Source of the DNA: Amborella trichopoda
Taxonomy: Eukaryota; Streptophyta; Magnoliopsida; Amborellales; Amborellaceae
Direction of reading: 5' to 3'
Length of the DNA: 64,000 nt
Assembly (NCBI RefSeq): GCF_000471905.2
Contig: NW_006496103.1
Span: 479,552-543,551, forward strand
Shown: positions 44,832 to 55,570 of the stretch, piece after piece
Numbering within the stretch: position 1 is the first letter of the stretch
Layout of the letters: every line of letters begins with the position of its first letter
The notes under the pieces: generated by a model
The model's database searches: none
What the model was told of the DNA's origin: nothing
What the model saw: the letters and a program-made list of their open reading frames with translations, nothing else
Made by a program: the position numbers and the translations under genes

Positions 44832-46250
44832 GCTTGTCGTATCATATTACTTGTTTATGTTGATTATCAAAATGTTATTTTAAGAGTTTATTTTTGAACT
44901 GTAAAGTCAAGGTTTTAAAAAATAATTCTATGAAGTTTTCTTGTTATGTAGTTAAGACATTGATTGAATAATAACATTTCTTTTTGTAATCTGTTATTTC
45001 ATAATCAGAAGAAGAATAATAATATATATCTCCTTTTTCTTCTCCGATGAAGAAAAATAAATTTGTTATTTCTTCTAGACTATTGATGTGTTTTTTAGAA
45101 TAACATTTATTAACACAATGTCATTTCTTTCTACATTTATTACAAGTTTGAATTTCTCTTCGTTTTTCTTTCTTGTTTTATTTTTTTGAGTTTTTTTTTT
45201 AGGTTTTTTAGAATAATTTTTTGAACTTCTAAAATATTTTCTTAGTTTTATGGTACGATGATAGGGATCTATTCCAAATTGATAAAAAAAATTTCCTAAC
45301 TCCCTTTTGCTATTAATCTTTCTATTTTAAGTTGAGCTTTTAGTCTTAAATCATTGCACAACATTAATCTTGATTTATTAATTATTTGAATAATTTCAAC
45401 ATAAGTAAGAAGGGAAAGATCTTCAATTATATGTGATCTTACTTTGTCAGGAAAACATTTTAGGAGTCTAGAAATGAACTTTTATTTCCAATGGATGCTA
45501 TTAGCATCATAAAGCGTTAAAAGTTTGGTAAGAAAGATATCTTTATTCCAGCAAAACTGGGATAAAGTTGGAAAGCTAAGATTGTGTAGAACTTCTCTAT
45601 TTGTTTTTTCATTTATGCCATATGTCTTTCTGACAAAGTGACGAGTTAATATAACAAGAGTAGAGACTACATCTTGTTCTTCTTGTCTTGCTTTCGTTTT
45701 GATAGCTTGATTACTATGATATGTTTTACGATGAGTAAATATCATTTATCTTTGACTTAAATTTAAATAATTATTCTACCAATCCCTTAATTGTCTTGAA
45801 AAGCCTGCAACTATTAGATTGGCTAATGTATGATTCGAGTTTTTTCTTAATAAACAGGCTGTAGCATACATGATCATGTTTTGGATGGCATTTATGATTT
45901 GGTGTTTTGTCATTCCAACTATATTCCATTGATTTATAGAATCGCCAGAAAATATCTTGCTGACAATATCTGGGACTGTTTCAAATTGAATGTCAACAAA
46001 TGAAGGACGCTCATAATAATTTTTTGTTTTAACATTTCTTGTTACATTCATATTGTTAAGTATTTTTTTTTATTCGATAATATTTTTAAAATATTCTGAT
46101 TTTATTTCTTCAAAATCAGTATCAGTTTCTTCGATTGAATTGTCTTGAGGAAATTCATATTACTCTTCTCCATTGGTATCTGGTTTAAATCATACATTTA
46201 CTTCTTTCCTAAAAGTTAGTTTTGAAAATTGATTAGTTAGAGAGTCAAGC
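44832..46250 (-). pseudogene. EPRV coat protein region with zinc knuckle
   Basis: Minus-strand frames 46051-45776 and 45745-45482 read coat-protein-like stretches, for example TLANLIVAGFSRQLRDW, which corresponds to the conserved capsid core of petuvirus-like caulimovirids. At 45144-45103 lies a CCHC knuckle, Cys-x2-Cys-x4-His-x4-Cys, in which the residue before His is replaced by a TGA stop. In the virus this domain binds pregenomic RNA. Stops and frameshifts make it dead. Gene order continues, across two later insertions, into the protease at 3956. Confidence 0.8.
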
Positions 46251-46399
46251 TCAATTCTAGATATTTTTAGAGCTTCTTTAACGAAATTTATTTTTCTGGA
46301 ATGTTAGGCATTAAAGTGACTAAAGGTTTTATTCCAAAAGGCAAATGTTTTCTTAAAACGTTTTTTGGCGAAATTTGTTGGAATAAATCTTTTCCTTAG

Positions 46400-47626
46400 T
46401 TTGTAAAAAATAATTTGTTTTATTAGCGAAACTTTGTCTTTGATCTCTTCTAAGATAGACTATATTCTCTCTGTTTGACAATCTTTTGAGGTTAATATTA
46501 AGTGTATTGAGAATGTATTATCAGAAATAATTATATACTCCTATTAAGAGGGTGTATGGAAGATATTTCTTCTTTTTTTACTAATAGCCCAATTTTTTGA
46601 GTTCGATTGAATGGAATTGATACTTTCATTAGAATTTTTTATGACCCAGTTGGAATAGCAGTGTGGAAAATAATAATCATACCACTCAAAGAATGATATA
46701 TGAGTTTGTAATTCCTCTAAAAGTTCATAAAACAAGTTTTGTATTTTTCTATTTTTTTTTATTTTTATGTCTGCTGAAAAATACTTGTCTTTTATGTTTA
46801 TTGTCTTTTGAGAAGTCTTCTTGCTTCTTTATTTATTTCAAAGGAAGTAATTACATTGCAACTATTTCTATTTTTGACATTACTAGAAGATTTTCGTCTT
46901 TATTGGACTCTTTAATATTGTTTTTTTTTTCTTTATTAGATTCTTTTTTTAATCAGATTTGTATATATCCTTCTAATGATTCTACTATTGTTTCTAATTC
47001 AGAGTCTTGAAGGATTTTCATTGGTCTTTTGATAAGTTTCGGGTAGTCTTATTTCTTCAACTTTAATTTCTTGGGGATAATTCTTTTATATTTGTTTTGT
47101 ATAAAGTAGTATATCCTGTTGATTCAATAGTTATATTTTGGGGGTTTAAGGAATTTAAAATCCTGAAATAGATTCTATAAATAATTGTAATATTTCTATA
47201 TCCTTTTATGCTATATTTTTCATTGGTCTTTTGATAATAGGAGTTTGAATGTTCCAAGTTTGGGGTAGTCTTATTTCTTCCCACTTTAATTTCTTGGCGA
47301 TAGTTTTTTTATTTTATAAATTTATTTCAAATAAAGTAGTATATCCCACTGATTCAATTGTTCTATTTTGGGGATTCAAGATATTTAAAACCCTGAAATA
47401 GTTTTTAATAGATGTTTGTCTTTCAATGAGAGGATAAAATTAAGATAACCGTTAAACCAAACAGGTCCATTATAAAGACTATCCGTTGCTGATCTTATTA
47501 AAAAGTCTTTAAAATTTAAAAATCTTTTATCCTGAACACATGCTAGAATAGAAGAGTTTATACCACTTGTAGTTAAAAGAACTACAACAATCCGAAAAGT
47601 CCTAGATGCATATAATTCAGAAGGTG
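46400..47626 (-). pseudogene. EPRV movement protein region
   Basis: The minus strand from 47626 reads a caulimovirid movement-protein-like stretch with ACVQDKRFLNFKDFLIRSAT and then NGPVWFNGYLNF. It goes on to IIYRIYFRILNSLNPQN (around 47190-47140) and ends with a tail reading FYELLEELQTHISFFEW (around 46735-46680). In intact viruses this 30K-superfamily protein lines tubules through plasmodesmata. The sequence holds stops, an internal tandem duplication and frame changes. Confidence 0.75.
47020..47400 (-). repeat. ~200-230-bp tandem duplication in the EPRV movement region
   Basis: TTTCATTGGTCTTTTGATAA occurs near 47018 and 47218, followed in each copy by GTAGTCTTATTTCTTC, TTTAATTTCTTGG, AAAGTAGTATATCC and TTAAAA(T/C)CCTGAAATAG. 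The offset grows from about 200 to 230 bp through indels. Confidence 0.85.
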
Positions 47627-47965
47627 TATTTTTTGGACCAAAAGGCGTTACATTTCATTCATAATATCCTAAGGGAACAATAAAGGTTGTTTTATATATG
47701 TCTTCTTCTTTTCCCTGAATTCCGCCAAAATCCCGATTTCATATCAAATTTCGAAAATATTTTAGATCCATGTATTCTTGTGATAAGGACTTGTCTACTG
47801 CGAATGGGATAACTAATCCATTTTAAAATTTTATTTAAGGGTTTATAATTGATTACTAATCTCGAGACTTCTCTTTCAAATTTAATAGCATTCTCAATAT
47901 AGGGACTGTACAAGTCCAATCTGATCGATTTTTTCTAATCAATCGTTTGTCTAAAAGTTCTTATA
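47627..47965 (-). pseudogene. Second EPRV reverse transcriptase fragment, upstream of the movement protein
   Basis: The minus strand reads VINYKPLNKILKWISYPI and then KIFSKFDMKSGFW, a caulimovirid RT fingers/palm start. It aligns with 2870-3215 of the other half but is better preserved. It lies before the movement protein, which does not fit a single linear genome. It must come from a neighbouring or permuted viral copy joined at about 47627. Later stops and truncation before YIDD make it non-functional. Confidence 0.85.
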
Positions 47966-48130
47966 TACAATTGTATTTAAAAAAACCCACACAATCCTAA
48001 AATTCATATTTAAAATAGGAGATCTCAAATCCCTTAGAACATTAGGGAAAACCCTCTTTTAACCTTAGGAAAATTAAGTAAACCTTACTTAAAAATCCAT
48101 AGTCTTTCTTTAAGCCTTAAAAACCCTAGA

Positions 48131-49245
48131 TCACCATCATCATCATCATCATTTTAGCATTTTTTCAATTAATTATGGTTGGCTACATTAATCCTGGTTC
48201 TCCATTCTACTCTATTAAAATTCATATCCTCAGTGAGGTTATAAGTACCCATATCTTTTCAAACTACTTCCAACAACATCCTTTTGAGCCTACCCCTTGC
48301 CCTTTTCCGTCCTTCCACTTGAACTAAATTGCACCTCCTAACAGGTGCTGTATTTGGTCGACGCTATACATGGCCAGCTCACCTAAGTCTACTCTCTCTT
48401 ATTTTATTGTCTATTGGTGCCACGCCGAAATTCTCTCGAGTAGATTCATTGTGAATTCTATCCCTTCTTGTCTGCCACTCATCTATCTCAACATTATCAT
48501 CTCTGCTACACTCATTCTATGGTCATATTGGTTTTTGGCTGGTCAACATTCCACCCCATAAAGCAAAGATAGTCTCACCGTTGTGCTATGGAACTTCCCC
48601 TTCAGCCTTATTGGTATGCAGTGATCATATAAAATTCTAATTGCATATCTCCACTTCGCCTACGCAGCTCTAATTATGTGTGCGATGTCTTCCTTGATAT
48701 CTCCATTTTTTTGGATTATCAACACAAGATATCGAAAGTGTAGTGTTGTTGGCACTTCCTGACCGTCAATATTAACTATTTTCTTGTCTCTACTCCTATT
48801 ATTAATAAATTTACACACCATATACTCTGTCTTAGTTCAAATAATTTTAACATCTTTGGATTCTAAAGGTTCCTTTCAAAGTTCTAACTTTGTATTGATG
48901 CCGTTTCAGGCCTCATCAATCAAAATTATGTCATCTACAAACAACATATACCACGGTACCTCATCTTGTAAGTGCCTAGTTAAGTCGTCCATAACTAAGA
49001 CAAAGAGGTACGGGCTCAATGCAGACCCTTAATGTAGATCTATTGTCACTGAAAACTCTATCGTCTCTCCACTAATTGTTCGTATACTAGTAAGTGATCC
49101 ATCGTACATATAACTCACCAAGTCAATGTAGTGTCTAAAGATACCTTTCCTTTCCAGCACCCTCCAAATCTTAGGAACCCTAGATCTAAGTGAAGAAAGT
49201 AGATTTACCAAATTCCAGCCATCAAGGGCATCCAAAGAGGAGATG
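48131..49245 (-). mobile_element. RTE-type LINE, 5'-truncated, RT palm to 3' tail
   Basis: The minus strand reads, in order, IWRVLERKGIFRHYIDLVSY (around 49170), then [16 protein letters not shown], then the catalytic box FVDDI (48940-48923; A replaced by V in the usual FADD), then the C-terminal region. The 3' end is a (CAT)n/(ATG)n tract at 48131-48152, a normal tail for plant RTE elements. Frame breaks show it is dead. A second, shorter copy lies at 59503-59981. Confidence 0.85.
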
Positions 49246-49639
49246 GTGACACCAAAAGAGTGTCCTAATTCGAGCCCAAAACTTCAAGTCTCGGTCCTTG
49301 AGGTAAGTATTTCTTCCCCTTTTAATTTTAGTTTGTTTTTCCTTAATTTAGTTTATTTTTTCCCTACAAGTTTTGTTATCCTTAGATTAGTAAAACTTTA
49401 GAAATATTTTTTAGGTCACATACATAGATTTCAAAGCTGGCGCTGCTAGTGGACTCATAAAAGAAACAGATCTGTATGGATATACGATAATTCTGAACTC
49501 ATAATTTGAGCGATCTCATTCTCTCCACTTATTCACAAAATTAACTTGTTTTACATGGTATTTGGGTTGATCTCACTATAATATCGGCACAAATCCTAGC
49601 ATAAACAGTTACATATACATGTGTGCTCGCTAATGGAGA

Positions 49640-50945
49640 AGATAATTATCAAGCTTTATGGTGGGCACTTTGGAAGGAACGAAATTGTCTATGGAGGAAA
49701 AAACATAGTTTTTGCTGCGCATTCAAAAGGATGTTGACAAATTTGTAGCCCATATGAACTTTGCCAAACGTCTAAAGGTCACATATAAAGTATGGGTCTT
49801 TTTACTCCCCTCCCTACTCTAGATGCTTCATGGGTTGATATCTCTATAGACTTCATACTTGAACACTCACGTACCACACGTGGTATGGACTAATTTTGTT
49901 GTTTTTTATCAATTTTTCAAAATGGGACATTTTATTCCTTGTATGAAATATATAAATGCCACACAAATTTCCAATATCTCCTTTAATGATGCGGTGAGAG
50001 TACAGGGTGTCCCTAAGTCCAATATATCTGAGTGAGAAAAAAAGTTTTTGAGTCATTTTTGGTGCACTTTGTGGAAGTGCTTGGGAATCAAGCTTCAATT
50101 TACTAGTGCTTATAACCCTCATATAGATGAGCTAACTAAAGTGATAAATACGAGCCTTGGTAACGAATATTATTGGTGAATACATAGGTCTGTGGAACCT
50201 CGCTTTACCCCTAGTTGAATTTTCTTATAATAGTTTGGTGAATCAGTCAATGGGATGATATTGTTAATAAGCAAACTCTTAATTATGTGCTTTACCAAGT
50301 GCTTTTAGTGGTGCAAAGTAACGTTAGTGATATTGCCAATGTTTTTGTCGAGTATATACGGAATTTGCAAGCCCAAATTAAGAAGAAAATTGAAGAAAGG
50401 AGTTAAAAATCTTGAGAAGCTACAAGTGAGCTTCGAAGAAAGAAAATTTTCAAGGTGGGTGACATAGTAATGGCACAGAAGTTTCCATTGGGGACATACA
50501 ATAAGCTCAAGTACAAGAAGGTGGGCTGCTGCTGAAATTTAAGAAATATAATAATAATGCATATGGAGTGCCAAAGGCATTGGATATCTCTCTGATATTT
50601 AATAGAACTGATGTATTTGAATTTCATGGAGACCCTCTAGAAGCCCATGAAGAAATAATTGTTGATATGATGAAGCAAATACCGAAAAAGAAGGAAAACG
50701 AAATTGAGCAAGTTTTGAAGATTGAAAGTTTTCAAAATTCAAAGATAGTAAATGTCTAGTAAAATGGAAGGGGAGGTCATATTTTTAGTAGTACGTGGAT
50801 TTATGAGCAAGAGTTCAAGAGGGAGGATCCAAAATTATACTGCCTCTATATTGAAGACATCTTGTCTGAGCCGATTTCCTTTCAACCGAGTGGAATGACA
50901 CATCCAAGCCCCAGTCACAACCAGTAATTTGGGGCTAGGCAAAGA
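49640..50945 (+). pseudogene. Ty3/gypsy chromovirus integrase and chromodomain remnant
   Basis: The plus strand, in shifting frames, reads a GGHFG zinc-finger-type start (around 49655). The integrase core start follows (TPLPTLDASWVDISIDFIL, around 49800-49850), then the C-terminal GDIVMAQKFPLGTYNKLKYK (around 50460-50520). Near 50758-50835 come LVKWKGRS and, after a frameshift, STWIYEQEFKREDPKL, which is a chromodomain. In the family, integrase inserts the DNA copy and the chromodomain steers it to histone marks. Many stops show long decay. RT and gag are absent to the left. Confidence 0.8.
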
Positions 50946-51564
50946 AAGTAACATGATATTGGGGGCAAAAGGGGAGAAAATAATATAATTAAGGAAGTTA
51001 TTTTGGGGTTTTATTTTTTTATTTTAAATGTTAATTTAGATATTAGGGCAAGCTTCGTCATTTGCTTTTAAATCAATAATGGATGGTTTGGATTAAATAG
51101 AATTGATGGCTAAGATTTCATTAGAGATTTATAGGGTTTGAAGTTTCTTTAAATTGATAAATTGTTATTTTGGGGGAGCTGTGAGTTAATATCAATTTGG
51201 AAGGTATATCCGTCTTTGCTTTTGTGATTTTTCTTCATTCTCTACCCTGCTTTCCTTTTAAGGGTTGTCCTAGTAGAGGTTTTGCGAATTAAGGTGTTGA
51301 TCATCACAAATCTATTCTATGATATGACTTCAGTTTTAGTTTCAAACAAGATGTTGGCAACTCCTCCACCGTCCCATCTCAACAAAGGTCTTTGTAAGTT
51401 ATTTCTAATTAGAAGGATATGTTGGTTCAAGTAGAAGTTTTTACTAGATCAATGGCTCGTCCATCGGATTCATGGTTTAATTCTTTTTTTCCTGCTTTTG
51501 GTTTGCAATGTGCACTTTCTCTTCAATTTATTTTTCCCTTCTTATTATTTGGGTGTAGTTTGTT
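50946..51564 (+). repeat. Probable 3' LTR remnant of the chromovirus
   Basis: GGGGGCAAAAGGGGAGAAAA (about 50962) downstream of the chromodomain suits a polypurine tract. The following AT-rich sequence with TTTTAAGGGTTGTC resembles an LTR, but no clear ends or partner were found. Confidence 0.4.
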
Positions 51565-51793
51565 TAGAGCCGACGCTTTAAACAATCAAAGTAAAACATA
51601 CCTTCAAATGGTGTCGAGAAATATGGTTTCAATACTAGAAGTCTTTGTGATAACCTTAAAATATATTCTTATCACTAATTATAAAATTTAAATCATAAAA
51701 AATAGTGTTACTCGAGCAGATCTATGAAAACTTGAAAATCTCGAAAATTGACGGTCCAAATATGCAAGATATACTAGTATCAAAACTTGAAAG

Positions 51794-52496
51794 TGTTGGG
51801 TTTGGTGATAGCCAAATTACCAGACCCATATTTTTTTATAAAAGATTAAAGTTATTATCGTAAAAAATAAATGGACTTTCTTGAGAAGCAAAAAAGTGAT
51901 ATCTACATAAAGGAGTCAAGGAAGACATAATACACATCCTTTTGAGGGTCACCCTTTTAGGGGTTATGGGAATAGATCTCCAATATGGAGATTGGCCTTC
52001 AAGAGATAGAGACATGGCCTCTGAGAGAGAGAGGTAGTATTCTCATGAGTTTTGGGTTGGCTAAGTCTTCCCACTTCTATAGAGAGAGTCCCTCGGTTGC
52101 TCTTGATGTTATTTTTATAGTAGCAGTATTACGGTGGGAAACAAGGTATTGATTGACAGTGCTCCTCGATTAGGTGAACATGTTTAGAATGGAAGATCGG
52201 TGATAGTCTTTAATCAATGTTTAGAGATAGGTATTATTTCTGGTAACAAAAAACTGCACTCTTCATTGTGATAGTCGATTTCTACTTACCGAGGCCATCG
52301 ATGGAGCCCTACAGAGTGAACCAAGTAAATTGTGTATTATGGTAGTGTGCCTTTTCTGTTTGTTTTATTTCTTGCTCTCGATTTATAGTTTTATTCATCT
52401 ACTTCACATTTAGCCAATCATATACACGATCTTGGATGGGATTCCGATATTTGGGATTTCTAGTTCCACAAGTTAGGGGTTCCCGAGAACCCTACA
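51794..52496 (+). repeat. Copia-type LTR, plus orientation, 703 bp
   Basis: It starts TGTTGGGTTTGGTGATAGCC and ends GAGAACCCTACA, and is followed after two bases by a classical initiator-methionine primer-binding site. Its reverse complement forms 52600-53301. Confidence 0.85.
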
Positions 52497-52498
52497 AT

Positions 52499-52510
52499 TG
52501 GTATCAGAGC
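52499..52510 (+). other. Primer-binding site for initiator tRNA-Met
   Basis: TGGTATCAGAGC is complementary to the 3' end of plant initiator tRNA-Met and lies two bases after the LTR. The 103-bp gap that holds it (52497-52599) is all that remains between the two inverted LTRs. Confidence 0.9.
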
Positions 52511-52599
52511 TTTGATACTACTTATTGGCAACCGAAGCTCTCTCGATTACCCCTTGTTGGCAAATTGGGATAGCACAAACCCCTTCTTGATGTGGTGTG

Positions 52600-53301
52600 T
52601 GTAGGGTTCTTGGGAACCCCTAGCTTGTGGAACCCAGAATCCCAAATATTGGGATCCCACCCAAGATTATGTACATGATTAGTTAAATACGAAGTAGATG
52701 AATACAATTATAAATCGAGTACAAGAAATAAAGAGAATATAATACAGCAACATACGATTTATGTGGTTCACTTTGTAAGGTTATATCCACGACTTCGACA
52801 AGTAGAAATCCACTATCTCAATGAAGATTACAGTTTTGGGTTACAAGAGATTTACCTTTCTCTAAACATCGATAAAATACCATCACCAATCCTCCCTTCT
52901 AAATCCGCTCTCCTGACCGAGCAACACCGTCAAACACCATCATCTTTTCCACTGCAATACCGCTATTGGAAAGATGACATCAAGAGCAACCGATAAATTT
53001 TCTCTCTCTAGAAGTGGAAACAAATCAACCCAAAACTCCATGAGATTATCGTCTCTCTCTCAAAGGCCATATCTCTCTCTCCCTTCCAGACTCATCTCCA
53101 TCTTGGAGATCCCTTTCTATAATCCCCAAAGAGGTGACCGTCAAAAGGATGAGTATTATGTTTTCCTTAATCCCCTCTTATAGAGATCATTTGTGCTTCT
53201 TTCTTGCTTCCCAAGAAACCCCTTATCTTTTTCTCATAATACCCTTACTTTTTTTAATAAAAACATAGGGATGGTGATTTTGACTATAACCAAACCTAAC
53301 A
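52600..53301 (-). repeat. Copia-type LTR, minus orientation, 702 bp
   Basis: Reverse complement partner of 51794-52496: its minus-strand start is TGTTAGGTTTGGTTATAG (53301) and its end CCAAGAACCCTACA (52600). The two arms differ by scattered substitutions, so they have diverged since their duplication. Confidence 0.85.
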
Positions 53302-53302
53302 A

Positions 53303-53913
53303 TGGACACCCCACAACAATGAATCCAACAACCCAAATAAAATCCCCCAAAAATAATAATGTGTGTGCAATATATTTAGAAAACTAATAGAATCAAGAAA
53401 CAAGTAATATGAGAAATCTCTATAATCACAACACAAGCAGAAAGTTGAAGGCACGCGGATTAACGTGGTTCACCCAAAATAGGTTATGTCCACGGGAAAG
53501 AAGGCAAGGATGTATTCACTATCTCAAGGAATAAATTTACAAGTTTAGATTTTGTAGAGATTACTTCATACATAGAAAGAAAGCTCAATAGAAAATCTGT
53601 ACCATAATCCCACCATCAATTGAATCCTTGCTTTGCCTCTATCTACTAACACCATCGTCGTAGGGAAACCCCGATCAAATCCAGCCCAATACAAGAGCCA
53701 CAATGATGCTAGGGTTTACACAAGAAACCCACAATCTCTACTTCCCAAAGCTTCTCTACATCTTTATCTTCTCTTCTCTTTTTTCCTCCTTATTGTTTCT
53801 CTCTTTAAAAATGTCTTTTATAGACCTCCATAAAGAGCTTATTTTTTTATAACAAAAATGTACTTTAACAAAAGAAAAATATCATTGGGTCATATTTGCA
53901 TCACATCCCAACA
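53303..53913 (-). repeat. Third, diverged copia-type LTR, minus orientation, ~611 bp
   Basis: The minus strand starts TGTTGGGATGTGATGC (53913) and ends GGGGTGTCCA (53303), one base from the second LTR. It carries the same kind of distal signals as its neighbours (TGGTTCACCC with GTCCACGGG; CACTATCTCAAGG), but the rest is different. It is therefore a related but separate LTR. Confidence 0.6.
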
Positions 53914-54045
53914 GAAATTCATTTTTTTCTTATGTTCATTCATCTTGAGGTCGAGATGATCAATATGAAGATATTTAGGCATCCCAATAACCTCTTCTAG
54001 TGAAACTTTTGAAGTGCATCTTAATTTGATTGTTTAGAGCCTCGC

Positions 54046-55269
54046 ACTTATATAAATATTTTTTTATTTATTTTGAACGTTATTATTTTTATATTTCACT
54101 TATTCATTTTCTTCCTTTTAGCTAGTGCAAATTGGTTGCTAACTTGCTATGTAAATGAAACATTCAAAAAAATTAAAAAATAAATACTAGCCATGTAAAT
54201 CGAAGTTAATGTGGTGCTTATTAAAAATAAATAGCACCTCGTTTTTTATCGGAATTTCATTGCTGCAAAACAAATCCACAAGTTTGTAATTTGATTTGAT
54301 TAGTTCGTGATTCTTCATCATATGGACATTTTTAGGACCATCCGTCATTTTTTTATATAAATTATTTTCGACAATCACTTCTTTTTTTCCCCTGTAAATT
54401 GAATATTCCAAGGGAAACTTGATATCTCACTTTCATTAAATGAAATTTAAAGAATCACCTGGAAAACATTTTGCCAAATTAACTCAACCATGCCACCAAG
54501 AAGTAGCTACATTGAGAAGATTATACTATTTTTTCACCTCCAAAAAGTTGACACAACTATCTGTGTTCAAGCAGTGATATGTTAATAAATTTTCCCCACT
54601 TGAGTGGCTACGGCCAAAAGGTATAAATAGTTCCACTAATTTTAAGTTCCAATCTTGAAGCATGTTCTTTTTTTTTATTTTAATAACTAAGTTCCAATCT
54701 TGAAGCATGTTCTTTTTTTATTTTAATAACAAAAATCTCTTGTTCTAGATTTGAAATCTGAATTAAGAGTGGATAATTTCTATCATTTGGGGTGACTTAA
54801 ATGGGTCAAACCAAATGACAAAATAACTACCAAAACAAAGTGGGGTGTTTCAGTAATTAGTTCTTTAGTTATTTGATCCAAATGACGTAGACTATACGAA
54901 AGAACAAAAATGATCCAAATGTTATACCAGGAAGAGGTTTTAATGAAAAACATATGCCCTAGGTTTGGAGACTAGAGCAAACTAACGTAATTTTGTGATT
55001 TGGCTGAGGTTCTCTTGAGTCAAATGATGAAGCTACCTTTGTTTGTTTCAGATCCCAGACTCATTTTACGAGTTTTTAAATTAAAAAAAAAAAAGTTTTG
55101 AGTTTGAAACTCTGAACAAGTTGAGATATTTACGTTATTTGAATTGGTTAACTCAAATTGGACTAAATTGTTAAATAGGCCTTGATTATTCTTGGATATA
55201 AACCTAAAACATGGGTAGTTTGAGTACTCTTAACAAAGGGTGTGGTTTGCATAAGGTTGCAATCTTAGA
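54046..55269. other. No gene recognised; AT-rich DNA with one 47-bp duplication
   Basis: AAGTTCCAATCTTGAAGCAT occurs at about 54643 and 54690, each followed by GTTCTTTTTTT and ATTTTAATAAC, giving a tandem duplication. Nothing else is recognised. The open frame at 54187-54411 (minus) has no family resemblance. Confidence 0.5.
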
Positions 55270-55570
55270 CAATAAAATTAAGGTGCACCTCTAAAATTTA
55301 TCATAAACGTAATTTTGATGTCAAAAATTCTTAGGATGGCTAGAGAATCCTTGTTTACCTATAACTCCAAAAATAAGTCAAATCAAGTAAATCTATGACT
55401 ATATGAAAATCTAAAGCATGAACGGTCTAGATAACGTGTTGCAAGATACACTATTTTTCATACTGAAAATCTTAGTTCTTTTTTATATTCATACTTCTCG
55501 ATGTCGAGACGATCAATTAGAGGGCTTTCCAATATTAAAGTAATATTTTATGATGGATTTTGTAAGCACA
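55270..55570. repeat. Diverged family H-like sequence (copy 3)
   Basis: AAATCTATGACTATATGAAA, GGTCTAGATAACGTGTTGCA and CGATGTCGAGACGATCAATT follow in the same order as related words in copy 1 (51720-51790 and 53940-53980). The ends are not clear. Confidence 0.45.

Larger units (their letters stand above)
51565..54045. mobile_element. Short inverted-repeat DNA element (family H), copy 1, split by LTR insertions
   Basis: 51565-51793 and 53914-54045 together match the reverse complement of 56905-57240. Shared words are CCTTCAAATGGTGTCGAGAA (51600) and, after the gap, GAGATGATCAATATGAAGAT and ACCTCTTCTAGTGAAACTTT. Ends carry TTTAAACAATCAAA and, reversed, CTCTAAACAATCAAATT. The interruption 51794-53913 is flanked by GAAAG (51789-51793) and GAAAT (53914-53918), a near-perfect 5-bp TSD. 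Confidence 0.7.
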
